This document shows positions 42,762-50,875 of a stretch of 64,000 nucleotides of DNA, piece after piece (the stretch's first letter is position 1; each line of letters opens with the position of its first letter). Both the position numbers and the translations under genes were made by a program. Location: assembly GCF_016703145.1 (NCBI RefSeq), contig NZ_JADJCO010000003.1, positions 620,001-684,000 on the forward strand, given 5' to 3'. The notes beneath the pieces are model-generated. The model made no database searches. It was not told the origin of the DNA and was given only the letters and a program-made list of their open reading frames with translations. Origin of the DNA: Ottowia sp. (GTDB taxonomy: Bacteria; Pseudomonadota; Gammaproteobacteria; Burkholderiales; Burkholderiaceae_C).

Positions 42762-43827
42762 ATGTCGCTTTCCGCCGAACTCGAACGCGCCCTGCACTAC
42801 CCGCGCGGCGACCAGTTGCCCGCCCCCGGAGGCGCCATCGAGCTGGCGCCCGGCGTCAAGTGGCTGCGCATGTCGCTGCCCTTCGCGCTGGACCACATCA
42901 ACCTGTGGCTGCTGCGCGACCGCTTCCAGGGCCGCGAGGGCTGGACGGTGGTGGATTGCTGCATCGACCGCCCCGAGTCGCGCGCCCAGTGGGAGCAGGT
43001 GTTCGCCCGCGAGCTGGACGGCCTGCCCGTGCTGCGCGTCATCGTCACCCACATGCACCCCGACCACATCGGCCTGGCGCACTGGCTGTGCGAGCGCTGG
43101 GACGCGCCGCTGTGGATCAGCGGCACCGACTACCAGGCCGCCCGCTACGCCTGCGAAGTCGTCAACAGCTTCGGCGGCGAGCGGCTGGCCGACTACTTCC
43201 ACAGCCACGGCATGCTGGACGCGGGCGAGCTGGAGCAGATCCGCAACCGCAAGGCCTACTACCGCGGCCTGGTGCCGGCCGTGCCCAAGTCCCTACGCGC
43301 GCCTGCTGGACGGCAAGCGGGTCGCCATCGGCGGCCACGCCTGGCGCTGCATCGCCGGCTACGGCCACGCGCCCGAGCACATGGCGCTGCATTGCGAGGC
43401 GCGCAACATCCTGATCAGCGGCGACATGGTGCTGCCGCGCATTTCCACCAACGTCAGCGTCTACGAGATGGAGCCCGAGGCCGACGCGCTGACGCTGTTC
43501 CTCGACTCCATCGACCGCTTCGCGCCCCTGCCGGCCGACGTGCTGGTGCTGCCCTCGCACGGCAAGCCCTTCGTCGGCCTGCACACGCGCATCCAGCAAC
43601 TGCACGACCACCACCGCGACCGCCTGGCCGAGGTGCTGGAAGCGGCGCGCCCGCGGCCCGTCTCGGCCCACGACATGCTGCCCGTGCTCTTCAAGCGGCC
43701 GCTCGACCTGCACCAGACCACCTTCGCCCTGGGCGAATCCGTCGCCCACCTGCATCGGCTGTGGTACGCCGGGCAACTGAAGCGCGAGCGCGGCGAGGAC
43801 GGCGTCTGGCGCTTCGGCGCCGTCTGA
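42762..43827 (+). pseudogene. Metallo-beta-lactamase-fold hydrolase, interrupted by one frameshift
   Basis: The first frame encodes the MBL domain with THMHPDHIG (96-104) as metal motif. After AVPKS the frame breaks at the CCC of 43291-43293; with one C removed it continues as YARLLDGKRVAIGGHAWRC, then ILISGDMVLPRIS and LVLPSHGKPF, to the stop at 43827. The mended protein is ~355 residues, in the glyoxalase II-like/thioesterase-like group often linked to acyl-CoA metabolism. As it stands the product would end early. The break is a single +1, so a base-call error is a real alternative. It is divergent from the MerR gene across the palindromic operator. Confidence 0.8.
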
Positions 43828-43837
43828 ACGATTCACA

Positions 43838-43899
43838 GTCAAATAGGCCGAGAACCCGCACCCCTGTTGCGTCAAAAGCTATCAACTCAGTAGCAAGGA
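43838..43899 (-). repeat. Dispersed intergenic repeat, copy 8
   Basis: On the minus strand: TTGATAGCTTTTGACGCAAC, GGGGTGCGGGTTC, TCGGCC, ATTTGAC. It separates the hydrolase gene from the SDR and ends at the AAGGAG of the SDR ribosome-binding site. Confidence 0.7.
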
Positions 43900-43910
43900 G
43901 ATTGCTCCCC

Positions 43911-44681
43911 ATGAACATCAGCCAACTCTTCTCTCTCCAGGGCCGCACCGCCCTGGTCACCGGCGGCTCGCGCGGCATCGGCCGCATGATCGCCGAGGGC
44001 TACCTGCGCGCCGGCGCGCGCGTGTACATCTCCGCGCGCAAGGCCGAGGCCTGCGACGCCACGGCCCAGGAGCTGTCGGCCATCGGCCCCTGCGTCTCGC
44101 TGCCGGCCGACGTGTCCACGCTGGACGGCATCCGGAAACTGGTGGCGGACTACCAGCAGCTTGAGTCAAGCCTGGACATCCTGGTCAACAACGCCGGCGC
44201 CGCCTGGGGCGCGCCCTACGACGAGTTCCCCGAGAGCGGCTGGGACAAGGTCGCCGACCTGAACATGAAGACCCCCTTCTTCCTGACGCAGGCGCTCACG
44301 CCCCTGCTGAAGAAGGCCGCCACCGACCACCTGGCCAAGGTGATCAACATCGCGTCGATCGACGGCATCTCGGTGAACCCCTGGGAGACCTACTCCTACG
44401 CCGCCAGCAAGGCCGGCCTGATCCATCTCACCAAGCGCATGGCGCTGCACCTCGCGCCCGAGCGCATCGTCGTCAGCGCCATCGCCCCCGGCCCCTTCGC
44501 GTCGGAGATGAACAAGAGCGCGCGCGACCACGCCGACGAGGTCGCCGAACGCGTGCCGCTGGGCCGCATCGGCGAGCTGGAGGACATGGCCGGCGCGGCC
44601 ATCTTCCTGGCCTCGCGCGCCGGCGACTATGTGGTCGGCTCGACCTTGGTGGTGGACGGCGGCACGGCCTGGGGGCGCTGA
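43911..44681 (+). CDS. Short-chain dehydrogenase/reductase (FabG/RhlG-like)
   Basis: A 256-residue SDR with TGGSRGIG (17-24), NNAG (93-96), catalytic Ser149, Tyr163 and Lys167 (YSYAASK), and the C-terminal VDGGTAWGR typical of 3-oxoacyl reductases. It probably reduces a 3-oxoacyl or 3-hydroxyacyl thioester. AAGGAG precedes the ATG by 10 bases. Same strand as the metallo-hydrolase, possibly in one unit with it under the LiuR-type operator, though the repeat between them may separate them. Confidence 0.87.
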   Translation: MNISQLFSLQGRTALVTGGSRGIGRMIAEGYLRAGARVYISARKAEACDATAQELSAIGPCVSLPADVSTLDGIRKLVADYQQLESSLDILVNNAGAAWGAPYDEFPESGWDKVADLNMKTPFFLTQALTPLLKKAATDHLAKVINIASIDGISVNPWETYSYAASKAGLIHLTKRMALHLAPERIVVSAIAPGPFASEMNKSARDHADEVAERVPLGRIGELEDMAGAAIFLASRAGDYVVGSTLVVDGGTAWGR

Positions 44682-44691
44682 ACGCGCCGCG

Positions 44692-45612
44692 TCACCAGCG
44701 CGGCACCGGCTCGTTCTTGAGCGCGGCGCGCCGCTCGGCGTAGTCGGGCAGCACGTCCTGCACGTGCTGCCAGAAGCGCGGGCCGTGGTTCATCTCGCGC
44801 AGGTGGGCCAGTTCGTGCACCACCACGTAGTCGATGACCGGCTGGCGGAAGTGGATCAGCCGCCAGTTCAGCCGGATCGAGCCGTCGGCCGAGGCGCTGC
44901 CCCAGCGCGTGCCGGCCGACGACAGCCCCAGGCGCTGCCAGCGCACGCCCAGTTGCGGCGCGAAGTGGTCGAGCCGCTCGGTGAACAGGCGCCGCGCCTG
45001 GCGCATCAGCCAGGCCTGGGTCACGTCGCGCAGTTGCTCGGGCGCGGCGCCGTGCGGCAGGCCCAGGTGCAGCGCGGGCCTGCCGTCCGCGTCCGGCGCC
45101 AGCACGGCGCCGGCCGGGCCGTGGTGCTGGCGCGGGTCGATCCGCAGCACCAGCGGCTGGCCCAGGTAGGGCAGGGCGGCGCCGTCGCGCCAGTCAATGC
45201 GGGTGGCCTGCAGCCGCGCCTGCCGCTCGCGCGCATCGCCCAGCTTGGCGACGACCCAGCGCCCCTTCTGGCGCAGCGCGGCCTCGACCTCGGGCACGGC
45301 GGCCCAGGGCGGGGCGCTCACCGTCAGGCCGTCGGCGCCCACCGTGAAGCCGATGGTGCGGCGGCGCCCGCGCCGCAGTTCGTAGGCCACGTGCACGCCG
45401 CCCAGGGCGATCCGGCGGTTGGCGCGCGGGTGCGCGAAGTGCGCGGGCGCCAGTGCGTCGGCCAGCGGCAGGGGAGGATCGTGAGCTATTAATTTGGGAG
45501 CTGTCTGCGCAATACCGGTGCCGGCTGGAGGCCGCTTTGGCTTGAAATCAGGCCGGGCGGGGGCGGTGGGCGCCGCGCCGCCGCCGAGCAGGTCGAGCAG
45601 CTGCTGCAGCAC
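44692..45612 (-). CDS. YgjP-like (M48/DUF45) zinc metallopeptidase-fold protein
   Basis: A 306-residue protein with the zinc motif HELAH (266-270) and a downstream glutamate/histidine (NHGPRFW), the mark of YgjP-like DUF45 proteins. Its cellular role is unknown. The first ~15 residues are followed by a linker (residues ~20-44) whose DNA is a copy of the dispersed repeat (45483-45553), read in frame without a stop. The gene is the last of the leftward unit glyQ-glyS-gmhB-plsC and starts 21 bases after plsC. Confidence 0.85.
   Translation of the reverse strand: MLQQLLDLLGGGAAPTAPARPDFKPKRPPAGTGIAQTAPKLIAHDPPLPLADALAPAHFAHPRANRRIALGGVHVAYELRRGRRRTIGFTVGADGLTVSAPPWAAVPEVEAALRQKGRWVVAKLGDARERQARLQATRIDWRDGAALPYLGQPLVLRIDPRQHHGPAGAVLAPDADGRPALHLGLPHGAAPEQLRDVTQAWLMRQARRLFTERLDHFAPQLGVRWQRLGLSSAGTRWGSASADGSIRLNWRLIHFRQPVIDYVVVHELAHLREMNHGPRFWQHVQDVLPDYAERRAALKNEPVPRW
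45483..45553 (+). repeat. Dispersed repeat inside the YgjP-like gene, copy 9
   Basis: GAGCTATTAATTTGGGAGC, TGTCTGCGCAATACCGG, GCCGGCTGGAGGCC, TTGGCTTGAAA: a near-complete copy lying within the coding region. The coding strand reads through it as an Ala/Pro/Thr-rich linker. Confidence 0.75.
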
Positions 45613-45633
45613 GCCGGTTTCCCGCAGGGCGCG

Positions 45634-46407
45634 TCAGCCGCCGGGCCGCAGCCGGGAGCGGTGCGCCTGACCGTCCGGGTACGCCTCGGGGTCGAGCCGC
45701 AGCATCTCGGCCTCGATCCAGGCCTCGACCTCGCGCGTGACCTCGTGCGCCTTGCGGCCGGTGGTGGCCAGCGGCGGGCCGATCGAGATGTCCACGATGC
45801 CCGGCCGCTTGACGAAGGCCTTGCGCGGCCAGCAGCGCGCCGAGGTGACGGCGATCGGGATCACCGGCACGCCGCAGTCGATGGCCAGGCGCGCGCCGCT
45901 GCTCTGGTAGCTGCCCTTCTCGCCGCGTGGAATGCGCGTGCCTTCGGGAAACATGATGACCCACACGCCCTGGCCCAGCAGGCGCCGGCCCTGCTCGGTC
46001 ACCTTGCGCAGCGCCTCGGTGCGGTGCTCGCGGTCGATGTGGATCATGTCCAGCCGGCCCATGGCCCAGCCGAAGAAGGGCACGCGCAGCAGCTCCTTCT
46101 TGAACACGTAGGCCAGCGGGTGGGGCATCAGCGTCGGCAGCGCGAAGGTCTCCCAGGTGGACTGGTGCTTGACCAGCAGCACGGCCGATGCCTTCTCGCC
46201 GGTGGGCAGGTTCTCCATGCCGGTGACGCGGTTGCGGATACCCAGCAGCACTTTGCCGCCGGCCACCGCCACGCCCAGCCAGTGGGCGCACATCCAGTAC
46301 AGGCGCGTGCTGCTGGCGAAGGGCGAGGCGACGAGCACCGCGGTGGCCCAAGGAATGACGGTGATGCCCATCCACAGCAGGTGCAGCACGGAGCGGATCA
46401 GGTTCAT
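45634..46407 (-). CDS. plsC: 1-acyl-sn-glycerol-3-phosphate acyltransferase PlsC
   Basis: A 257-residue membrane-bound acyltransferase adding the second acyl chain to lysophosphatidic acid. A hydrophobic N-terminus (residues ~5-28) is followed by the catalytic motif KHQSTWE (His with Glu rather than Asp four residues on, common in this branch), the glycerol-phosphate-binding FPEGTR, and VPVIPIAV. It follows gmhB by 31 bases in the conserved glyQ-glyS-gmhB-plsC order. Confidence 0.92.
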   Translation of the reverse strand: MNLIRSVLHLLWMGITVIPWATAVLVASPFASSTRLYWMCAHWLGVAVAGGKVLLGIRNRVTGMENLPTGEKASAVLLVKHQSTWETFALPTLMPHPLAYVFKKELLRVPFFGWAMGRLDMIHIDREHRTEALRKVTEQGRRLLGQGVWVIMFPEGTRIPRGEKGSYQSSGARLAIDCGVPVIPIAVTSARCWPRKAFVKRPGIVDISIGPPLATTGRKAHEVTREVEAWIEAEMLRLDPEAYPDGQAHRSRLRPGG

Positions 46408-46438
46408 GGCGGGAAGGGATGCGCGTGAGGGACGGGGG

Positions 46439-47065
46439 TCAGCGTGACGCCGGAGCCGGGGGGCCGGCGCTGGGCGCCGGGTTCTCGGCCTGCGCCTCCA
46501 GCTCGGCGATGAAGGTGGTGGCGAAGGCGGCCAGGTCGGCGTGCACCCGCGTGCCGGGCGGAAACTCGGGCGGCAGCGGGTCGGTCGAGGCCGGCGCGCC
46601 GCGCCCGGTCAGCACCAGGTGCGGCACGCAGCCGGCGGCGATGGCGGCCTGCACGTCGTGCAGGCTGTTGCCCACGGCGTGCACGTGGGTCAGGTCGACC
46701 TTGTAGCGCTCGCCGATCTGGCGGAACAGCCCCGGCCGCGGCTTGCGGCAGGCGCAGCCCTCGTCCGGCGCGTGCGGGCAGTAGAACACCGCCTCGACCC
46801 GGCCGCCGACGGCGGCCAGCTGCTTGTTCATCCTGGCGTGGATGGCGTTGAGCGCCGCCACGTCGAACAGCCCGCGCCCCAGGCCCGGCATGTTGGCGGC
46901 GATGACCACATGGCAGCCCGCGTGGTTGAGCCGGGCGATGGCGTCCAGCGCGCCGGGCAGCGGCTCCCAGTCGTCGGGGGTCTGCAGGTAGCCCTCGCGC
47001 TCGACGCAGACCGTGCCGTCGCGGTCGACGATGACGAGCTTCATGCGGGTGTGGTCGAGCGCCAT
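46439..47065 (-). CDS. gmhB: D-glycero-beta-D-manno-heptose-1,7-bisphosphate 7-phosphatase GmhB
   Basis: A 208-residue HAD phosphatase for LPS-core heptose synthesis. The nucleophile motif is DRDGT (Asp14, Asp16), and the zinc-binding loop CPHAPDEGCACRK gives Cys96, His98, Cys104 and Cys106. Two motifs differ from the family: NMPG (58-61) where NQSG is usual, and GNSLHD (132-137) where the magnesium-binding motif is normally GDSxxD. The rest aligns well, so it may work with altered metal affinity, or another homologue may carry the function. ATG at 47065 is used; ATG at 47044 is possible. It lies 18 bases after glyS. Confidence 0.88.
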   Translation of the reverse strand: MALDHTRMKLVIVDRDGTVCVEREGYLQTPDDWEPLPGALDAIARLNHAGCHVVIAANMPGLGRGLFDVAALNAIHARMNKQLAAVGGRVEAVFYCPHAPDEGCACRKPRPGLFRQIGERYKVDLTHVHAVGNSLHDVQAAIAAGCVPHLVLTGRGAPASTDPLPPEFPPGTRVHADLAAFATTFIAELEAQAENPAPSAGPPAPASR

Positions 47066-47083
47066 GGTGCCTGCTGGCGGTGG

Positions 47084-49216
47084 TCAGGCCGCCAGGCGCG
47101 ACAGGTCGGCCACGCGGTTCATGGCCTGGTGCAGTTGCGACAGCAGCGCCAGGCGGTTGGCCTTGAGGGCTGCGTCGTCGGCGTTGACCATCACGCTGTC
47201 GAAGAAGGCGTCCACCGGCGCGCGCAGCTGGGCCAGGGTTTGCAGCGACGCGGTGTAGTCGCCGGCGTCGAATTGGGTGTTGGCCTGGGGCACCACGTCT
47301 TGCACGGCGGCGTACAGGGCCTGCTCGGCCGGTTCTTGCAGCAGCGCGGGGTTCACGGCGGCATCGGTGGCGGGGGCCTCGTCGCCGGCCTTCTTGAGGA
47401 TATTGCCGATGCGTTTGTTGGCGGCGGCCAGGGCGGGGGCTTCGGGCAGTTGCGCGAAGGCGCGCACGGCATGCAACGCCTTGGGCATGTCGCCCCAGGG
47501 CAGGCGGGCGGTGATCACGGCGTCGGCCTCTTGGGCGCTGTAGCCGCCTTCGCGCAGGTTGCCGGCCACGCGCTCGTAGATGAAGGCGAGCAGCTGCGCG
47601 TTGGATTGCGCGGCGTCGGGCAGCAGGGGGCCGAACGCCTGGGCGGCCTGCGCCACGATGGCCGGCAGATCGAGCGGCAGCGCCTTTTCGATCAGCATGC
47701 GGATCACCCCCAGCGCATGCCGCCGCAGCGCGAACGGGTCCCTGTCGCCGGTGGGCAGGTTGCCGATGCCGAACATGCCGACCAGGGTTTCGAGCTTGTC
47801 GGCCAGCGCCGCCACCACGCCCACGTCGCCGCGCGGCAGCTCGTCGCCGGCGAAGCGGGGCTTGTAGTGGTCTTCGATGGCGTCGGCCACGGGCTCGGGC
47901 AGGCCGTCATTCAGGGCGTAGTACCGGCCCATGGTGCCTTGCAGCTCGGGGAACTCGCCCACCATGTCGGTCACCAGGTCGGTCTTGGCCAGCAGCGCGG
48001 CTTGATCGACTTGCGCGGCATCCACGCCCAGTTGGGTGGCGATGGCCTTGGCGATGGCGCGCACGCGCTGCACGCGCTCGCCCTGCGTGCCCAGCTTGTT
48101 GTGATAGACCACCTTGTCCAACTGCGGCACGCGGCTTTCCAGCGTCTTCCTGCGGTCCTGGTCGAAGAAGAACTTGGCGTCGGCCAGGCGCGGGCGCACC
48201 ACGCGCTCGTTGCCGGTGACGATGGCGCCGGGGTCGTCGGGGCTGATGTTGCTGACGACGAGGAACTGGTGGGTCAGCTTGCCCTGGCCGTCCAGCAGCG
48301 GGAAGTACTTCTGGTTGGCCTTCATCGTCAGGATCAGACATTCCTGCGGCACGTCGAGGAACTCGCGCTCGAAGGCGCACACCAGCACGTTGGGGCGCTC
48401 GACCAGGGCCGTCACCTCGTCCAGAAGCGCTTCGTCTTTGATAGCTTTCAACCCAGTACCAGAACGGGCTGCGGCCATTTTTAGCTGAGATTCGATGGCC
48501 GCGCGGCGCTCCGCGAAGCTGGCGATCACCGCGCCCTGCTCGCGCAGCGTGCCGGCGTAGGCGTCGGCGTCGGCGATCTGGATCGGGTCCTGCCGGGCCT
48601 CGAAGCGATGGCCGTGCGTGGCGCGGCCGGCCGTCAGGCCCAGCGCCTCCACCTTCACCACCTCGGCACCATGCAGGGCCACCAGCCCGTGCGCGGGGCG
48701 CACGAACTGCACGCTGCTCCAGCCGGGCAGCGCGCAGCCCTCGAACAACTGGTATTGCATGACCTTGGGGATGGGCAGCCTGGCGATGGCGTCGTGCAGC
48801 GCCTTCTGCAGCCCGGCGGCCAGCGTGGCGCCGGGCACCACGCTGTCGTGGAACAGCGCCTCGGCCTTGCCGTCCATGGCGCGGGTGAGCCGGGGCACGG
48901 CGGCGGCATCGACGCCCAGGGCCTGCAGCTTCTTGAGCAGCGCGGGCGTGGGCTGGCCCTGCGCGTCCAGGCCCACGCTGACGGGCATCAGCTTGTGCCG
49001 CACGGCCTTGTCGGCCGCCTGGCTGGCCACCTGGGTGAGGTGCGCGGCCAGGCGGCGCGGGCTGGCGTAGGGCGTGACCTGCGACCCGGGCGCCGCCAGG
49101 CCCTGGGCCTTCAGGCCCTCGGCCAGGCCCTGGGCGAAGGCCTCGCCCAGCTTCTTCAGCGCCTTGGGCGGCAGCTCTTCGACGAACAGTTCGACGAGAA
49201 GGTTCTGTGTGCTCAT
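47084..49216 (-). CDS. glyS: Glycyl-tRNA synthetase beta subunit
   Basis: A 710-residue subunit of the tetrameric alpha2-beta2 glycyl-tRNA synthetase, holding tRNA-binding domains. The start LLVELFVEELPPKALKKLGE and the middle VRPRLADAKFFFDQDRR are family hallmarks. ATG at 49216 gives the known N-terminus. It lies 14 bases after glyQ. A stretch at 48440-48486 is unusually A/T-rich and looks like a dispersed repeat copy that has been kept in frame (LKMAAARSGTGLKAIKDE). Confidence 0.96.
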   Translation of the reverse strand: MSTQNLLVELFVEELPPKALKKLGEAFAQGLAEGLKAQGLAAPGSQVTPYASPRRLAAHLTQVASQAADKAVRHKLMPVSVGLDAQGQPTPALLKKLQALGVDAAAVPRLTRAMDGKAEALFHDSVVPGATLAAGLQKALHDAIARLPIPKVMQYQLFEGCALPGWSSVQFVRPAHGLVALHGAEVVKVEALGLTAGRATHGHRFEARQDPIQIADADAYAGTLREQGAVIASFAERRAAIESQLKMAAARSGTGLKAIKDEALLDEVTALVERPNVLVCAFEREFLDVPQECLILTMKANQKYFPLLDGQGKLTHQFLVVSNISPDDPGAIVTGNERVVRPRLADAKFFFDQDRRKTLESRVPQLDKVVYHNKLGTQGERVQRVRAIAKAIATQLGVDAAQVDQAALLAKTDLVTDMVGEFPELQGTMGRYYALNDGLPEPVADAIEDHYKPRFAGDELPRGDVGVVAALADKLETLVGMFGIGNLPTGDRDPFALRRHALGVIRMLIEKALPLDLPAIVAQAAQAFGPLLPDAAQSNAQLLAFIYERVAGNLREGGYSAQEADAVITARLPWGDMPKALHAVRAFAQLPEAPALAAANKRIGNILKKAGDEAPATDAAVNPALLQEPAEQALYAAVQDVVPQANTQFDAGDYTASLQTLAQLRAPVDAFFDSVMVNADDAALKANRLALLSQLHQAMNRVADLSRLAA
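48440..48486 (+). repeat. Possible dispersed repeat inside glyS, copy 10
   Basis: GATAGCTTTCAACCCAGTACC, then AACGGGCTGCGGCC and ATTTTTAGCTGAGA follow the repeat layout (TAGCT core, A-C spacer, GGCT-GGCC half, T run) within an otherwise very GC-rich coding region. Confidence 0.5.
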
Positions 49217-49230
49217 GGTGTCCGGCGATC

Positions 49231-50136
49231 TCACGCCGCTTTCTTCTCGACCTCGGCCACCCACTCGCGCGGCGCCATCGGAAAGCCCAGCCGCTCGCGG
49301 CTGTCGTAGTAGCTTTGCGCCACGGCGCGCGCCAGGTTGCGGATGCGGCCGATGTAGGCCGCGCGCTCGGTCACGCTGATGGCGCCGCGCGCGTCCAGCA
49401 GGTTGAAGCTGTGCGCGGCCTTGAGCACCTGCTCATAGGCGGGCAGCGCGAGCTGCTGTTCCATGAGGTATTTGGCCTGCCTCTCGTGCGCGTTGAAGGC
49501 GGTGAAGAGGAAGTCCGCGTCGCTGTGCTCGAAGTTGTAGGTGGACTGCTCCACTTCGTTTTGCTTGTAAACGTCGCCATAAGTCAAGCTCTCCGTCCAC
49601 TGCAGGTTATAGACGTTGTCCACGCCCTGCAGGTACATCGCCAGCCGCTCCAGGCCGTAGGTGATTTCGCCCGTGGCCGGCTTGCAGTCGATGCCGCCGA
49701 CCTGCTGGAAGTAGGTGAACTGCGTCACCTCCATGCCGTTGAGCCACACCTCCCAGCCCAGGCCCCAGGCGCCCAGCGTGGGGTTCTCCCAGTCGTCTTC
49801 GACAAATCGGATGTCGTTCTTCTTGAGGTCGAACCCCAGCGCTTCGAGCGAGCCCAGGTACAGCTCCAGGATGTTGGCCGGCGCGGGCTTCAGGACCACC
49901 TGGTACTGGTAGTAGTGCTGCAGGCGGTTGGGGTTCTCGCCATAGCGGCCGTCCTTGGGGCGGCGGCTGGGCTGCACGTAGGCGGCCTTCCAGGGCTCGG
50001 GGCCGATTGCTCTCAAAAATGTAGCTGTATGCGAAGTGCCAGCGCCGACTTCCATGTCGTAAGGCTGCAAGAGCGCGCAGCCCTGGGCGTCCCAGTAGGA
50101 CTGCAGTTGGAGGATGATTTGTTGGAAGGTGAGCAT
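49231..50136 (-). CDS. glyQ: Glycyl-tRNA synthetase alpha subunit
   Basis: A 301-residue catalytic subunit. [39 protein letters not shown] and [20 protein letters not shown] are invariant parts of the class II active site. ATG at 50136 gives the standard N-terminus; the frame is open further up but without homology. About 30 bases at 49999-50031 are A/T-rich and resemble the TAGCT half of the dispersed repeat while encoding the normal residues. It opens the glyQ-glyS-gmhB-plsC unit. Confidence 0.97.
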   Translation of the reverse strand: MLTFQQIILQLQSYWDAQGCALLQPYDMEVGAGTSHTATFLRAIGPEPWKAAYVQPSRRPKDGRYGENPNRLQHYYQYQVVLKPAPANILELYLGSLEALGFDLKKNDIRFVEDDWENPTLGAWGLGWEVWLNGMEVTQFTYFQQVGGIDCKPATGEITYGLERLAMYLQGVDNVYNLQWTESLTYGDVYKQNEVEQSTYNFEHSDADFLFTAFNAHERQAKYLMEQQLALPAYEQVLKAAHSFNLLDARGAISVTERAAYIGRIRNLARAVAQSYYDSRERLGFPMAPREWVAEVEKKAA

Positions 50137-50285
50137 AGGGAACGCGCCGTCGCGGGACCGGGTGACGGAGCCCGGGGGATTCATGAACGGCATCGGCGGC
50201 GCCCATGCCAAGCGGCGAATTTTACGAGAGCGCGCGCGGCGTCGAAGCGGCGTGCCGCGCAGGGCGCTGAGGAAACAATCCCGCC

Positions 50286-50831
50286 GTGGGGATCGTGACC
50301 GGGGTCGTTCATGCCTTTTGGTTCAATCCGGCGGCCAACAGCATGGTCGGCGAGTGGATCTCCCCGCCCATGGACACGGACACCTCGTCGCCCTTCACCT
50401 ACACGTCGAACGCCAACATCCTCGTGGACACCAGCGTGGTGGATCCCGCCAGCATCCGCATCGACGGGCAGGTGGCCGCGGACAACTTCTGGGATGCCCT
50501 CGTCATTCGGCCCAGTGGCCAGACCGGCGTGTCGCATGCCGCCGGGTCGTTTGGCGCAGGGTATGGCGGGTTGACGCCCTTCAGCTTCACCAGCGGCCTG
50601 GGCTTTCAGCCAGGCTCGAACAGCGTGGCCTTCCAGGTGCGCAACGAGGGGACGCAGCAGATCCCGTTGGACCCCATGGGCCTGTATGCCACGTTCGCGC
50701 TGACGGCCACTTGCCGCGTGGCGCCGCCGCCGGCTCCCGTGCCCGTGGATGCGTCCTGGGCGCTGGCGGGCCTGAGCGCGCTGCTGGCCGGCCTGGGCGC
50801 CCTGCGGCAGCGTCGGCGCAAGGCCGGCTGA
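50286..50831 (+). pseudogene. N-terminally truncated protein with an IPTL/PEP-CTERM-like sorting tail
   Basis: The open frame (GTG at 50286) encodes ~181 residues of beta-rich secreted-type sequence ending in VPVDASWALAGLSALLAG, a membrane helix and RQRRRKAG. This tail matches the exosortase-type sorting layout (short Pro motif, helix, basic end); the family form begins IPTLSEW. There is no signal peptide, and a stop lies six codons upstream of GTG, so the 5' end of the gene seems lost. Exported sorting-tail proteins without signal peptides are not expected to work. It is opposite in direction to the glyQ-lnt genes around it. Confidence 0.55.
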
Positions 50832-50875
50832 GGCTTCGCCTCAGCGTTCGCATCCGCTGGAAAACTGCTGGCCCT

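Noticed and set aside
49999..50031. Insertion of a repeat into glyQ
   Set aside because: Not listed as a feature because the encoded residues are the standard GlyQ sequence; only the codon choice is odd, so chance cannot be excluded.
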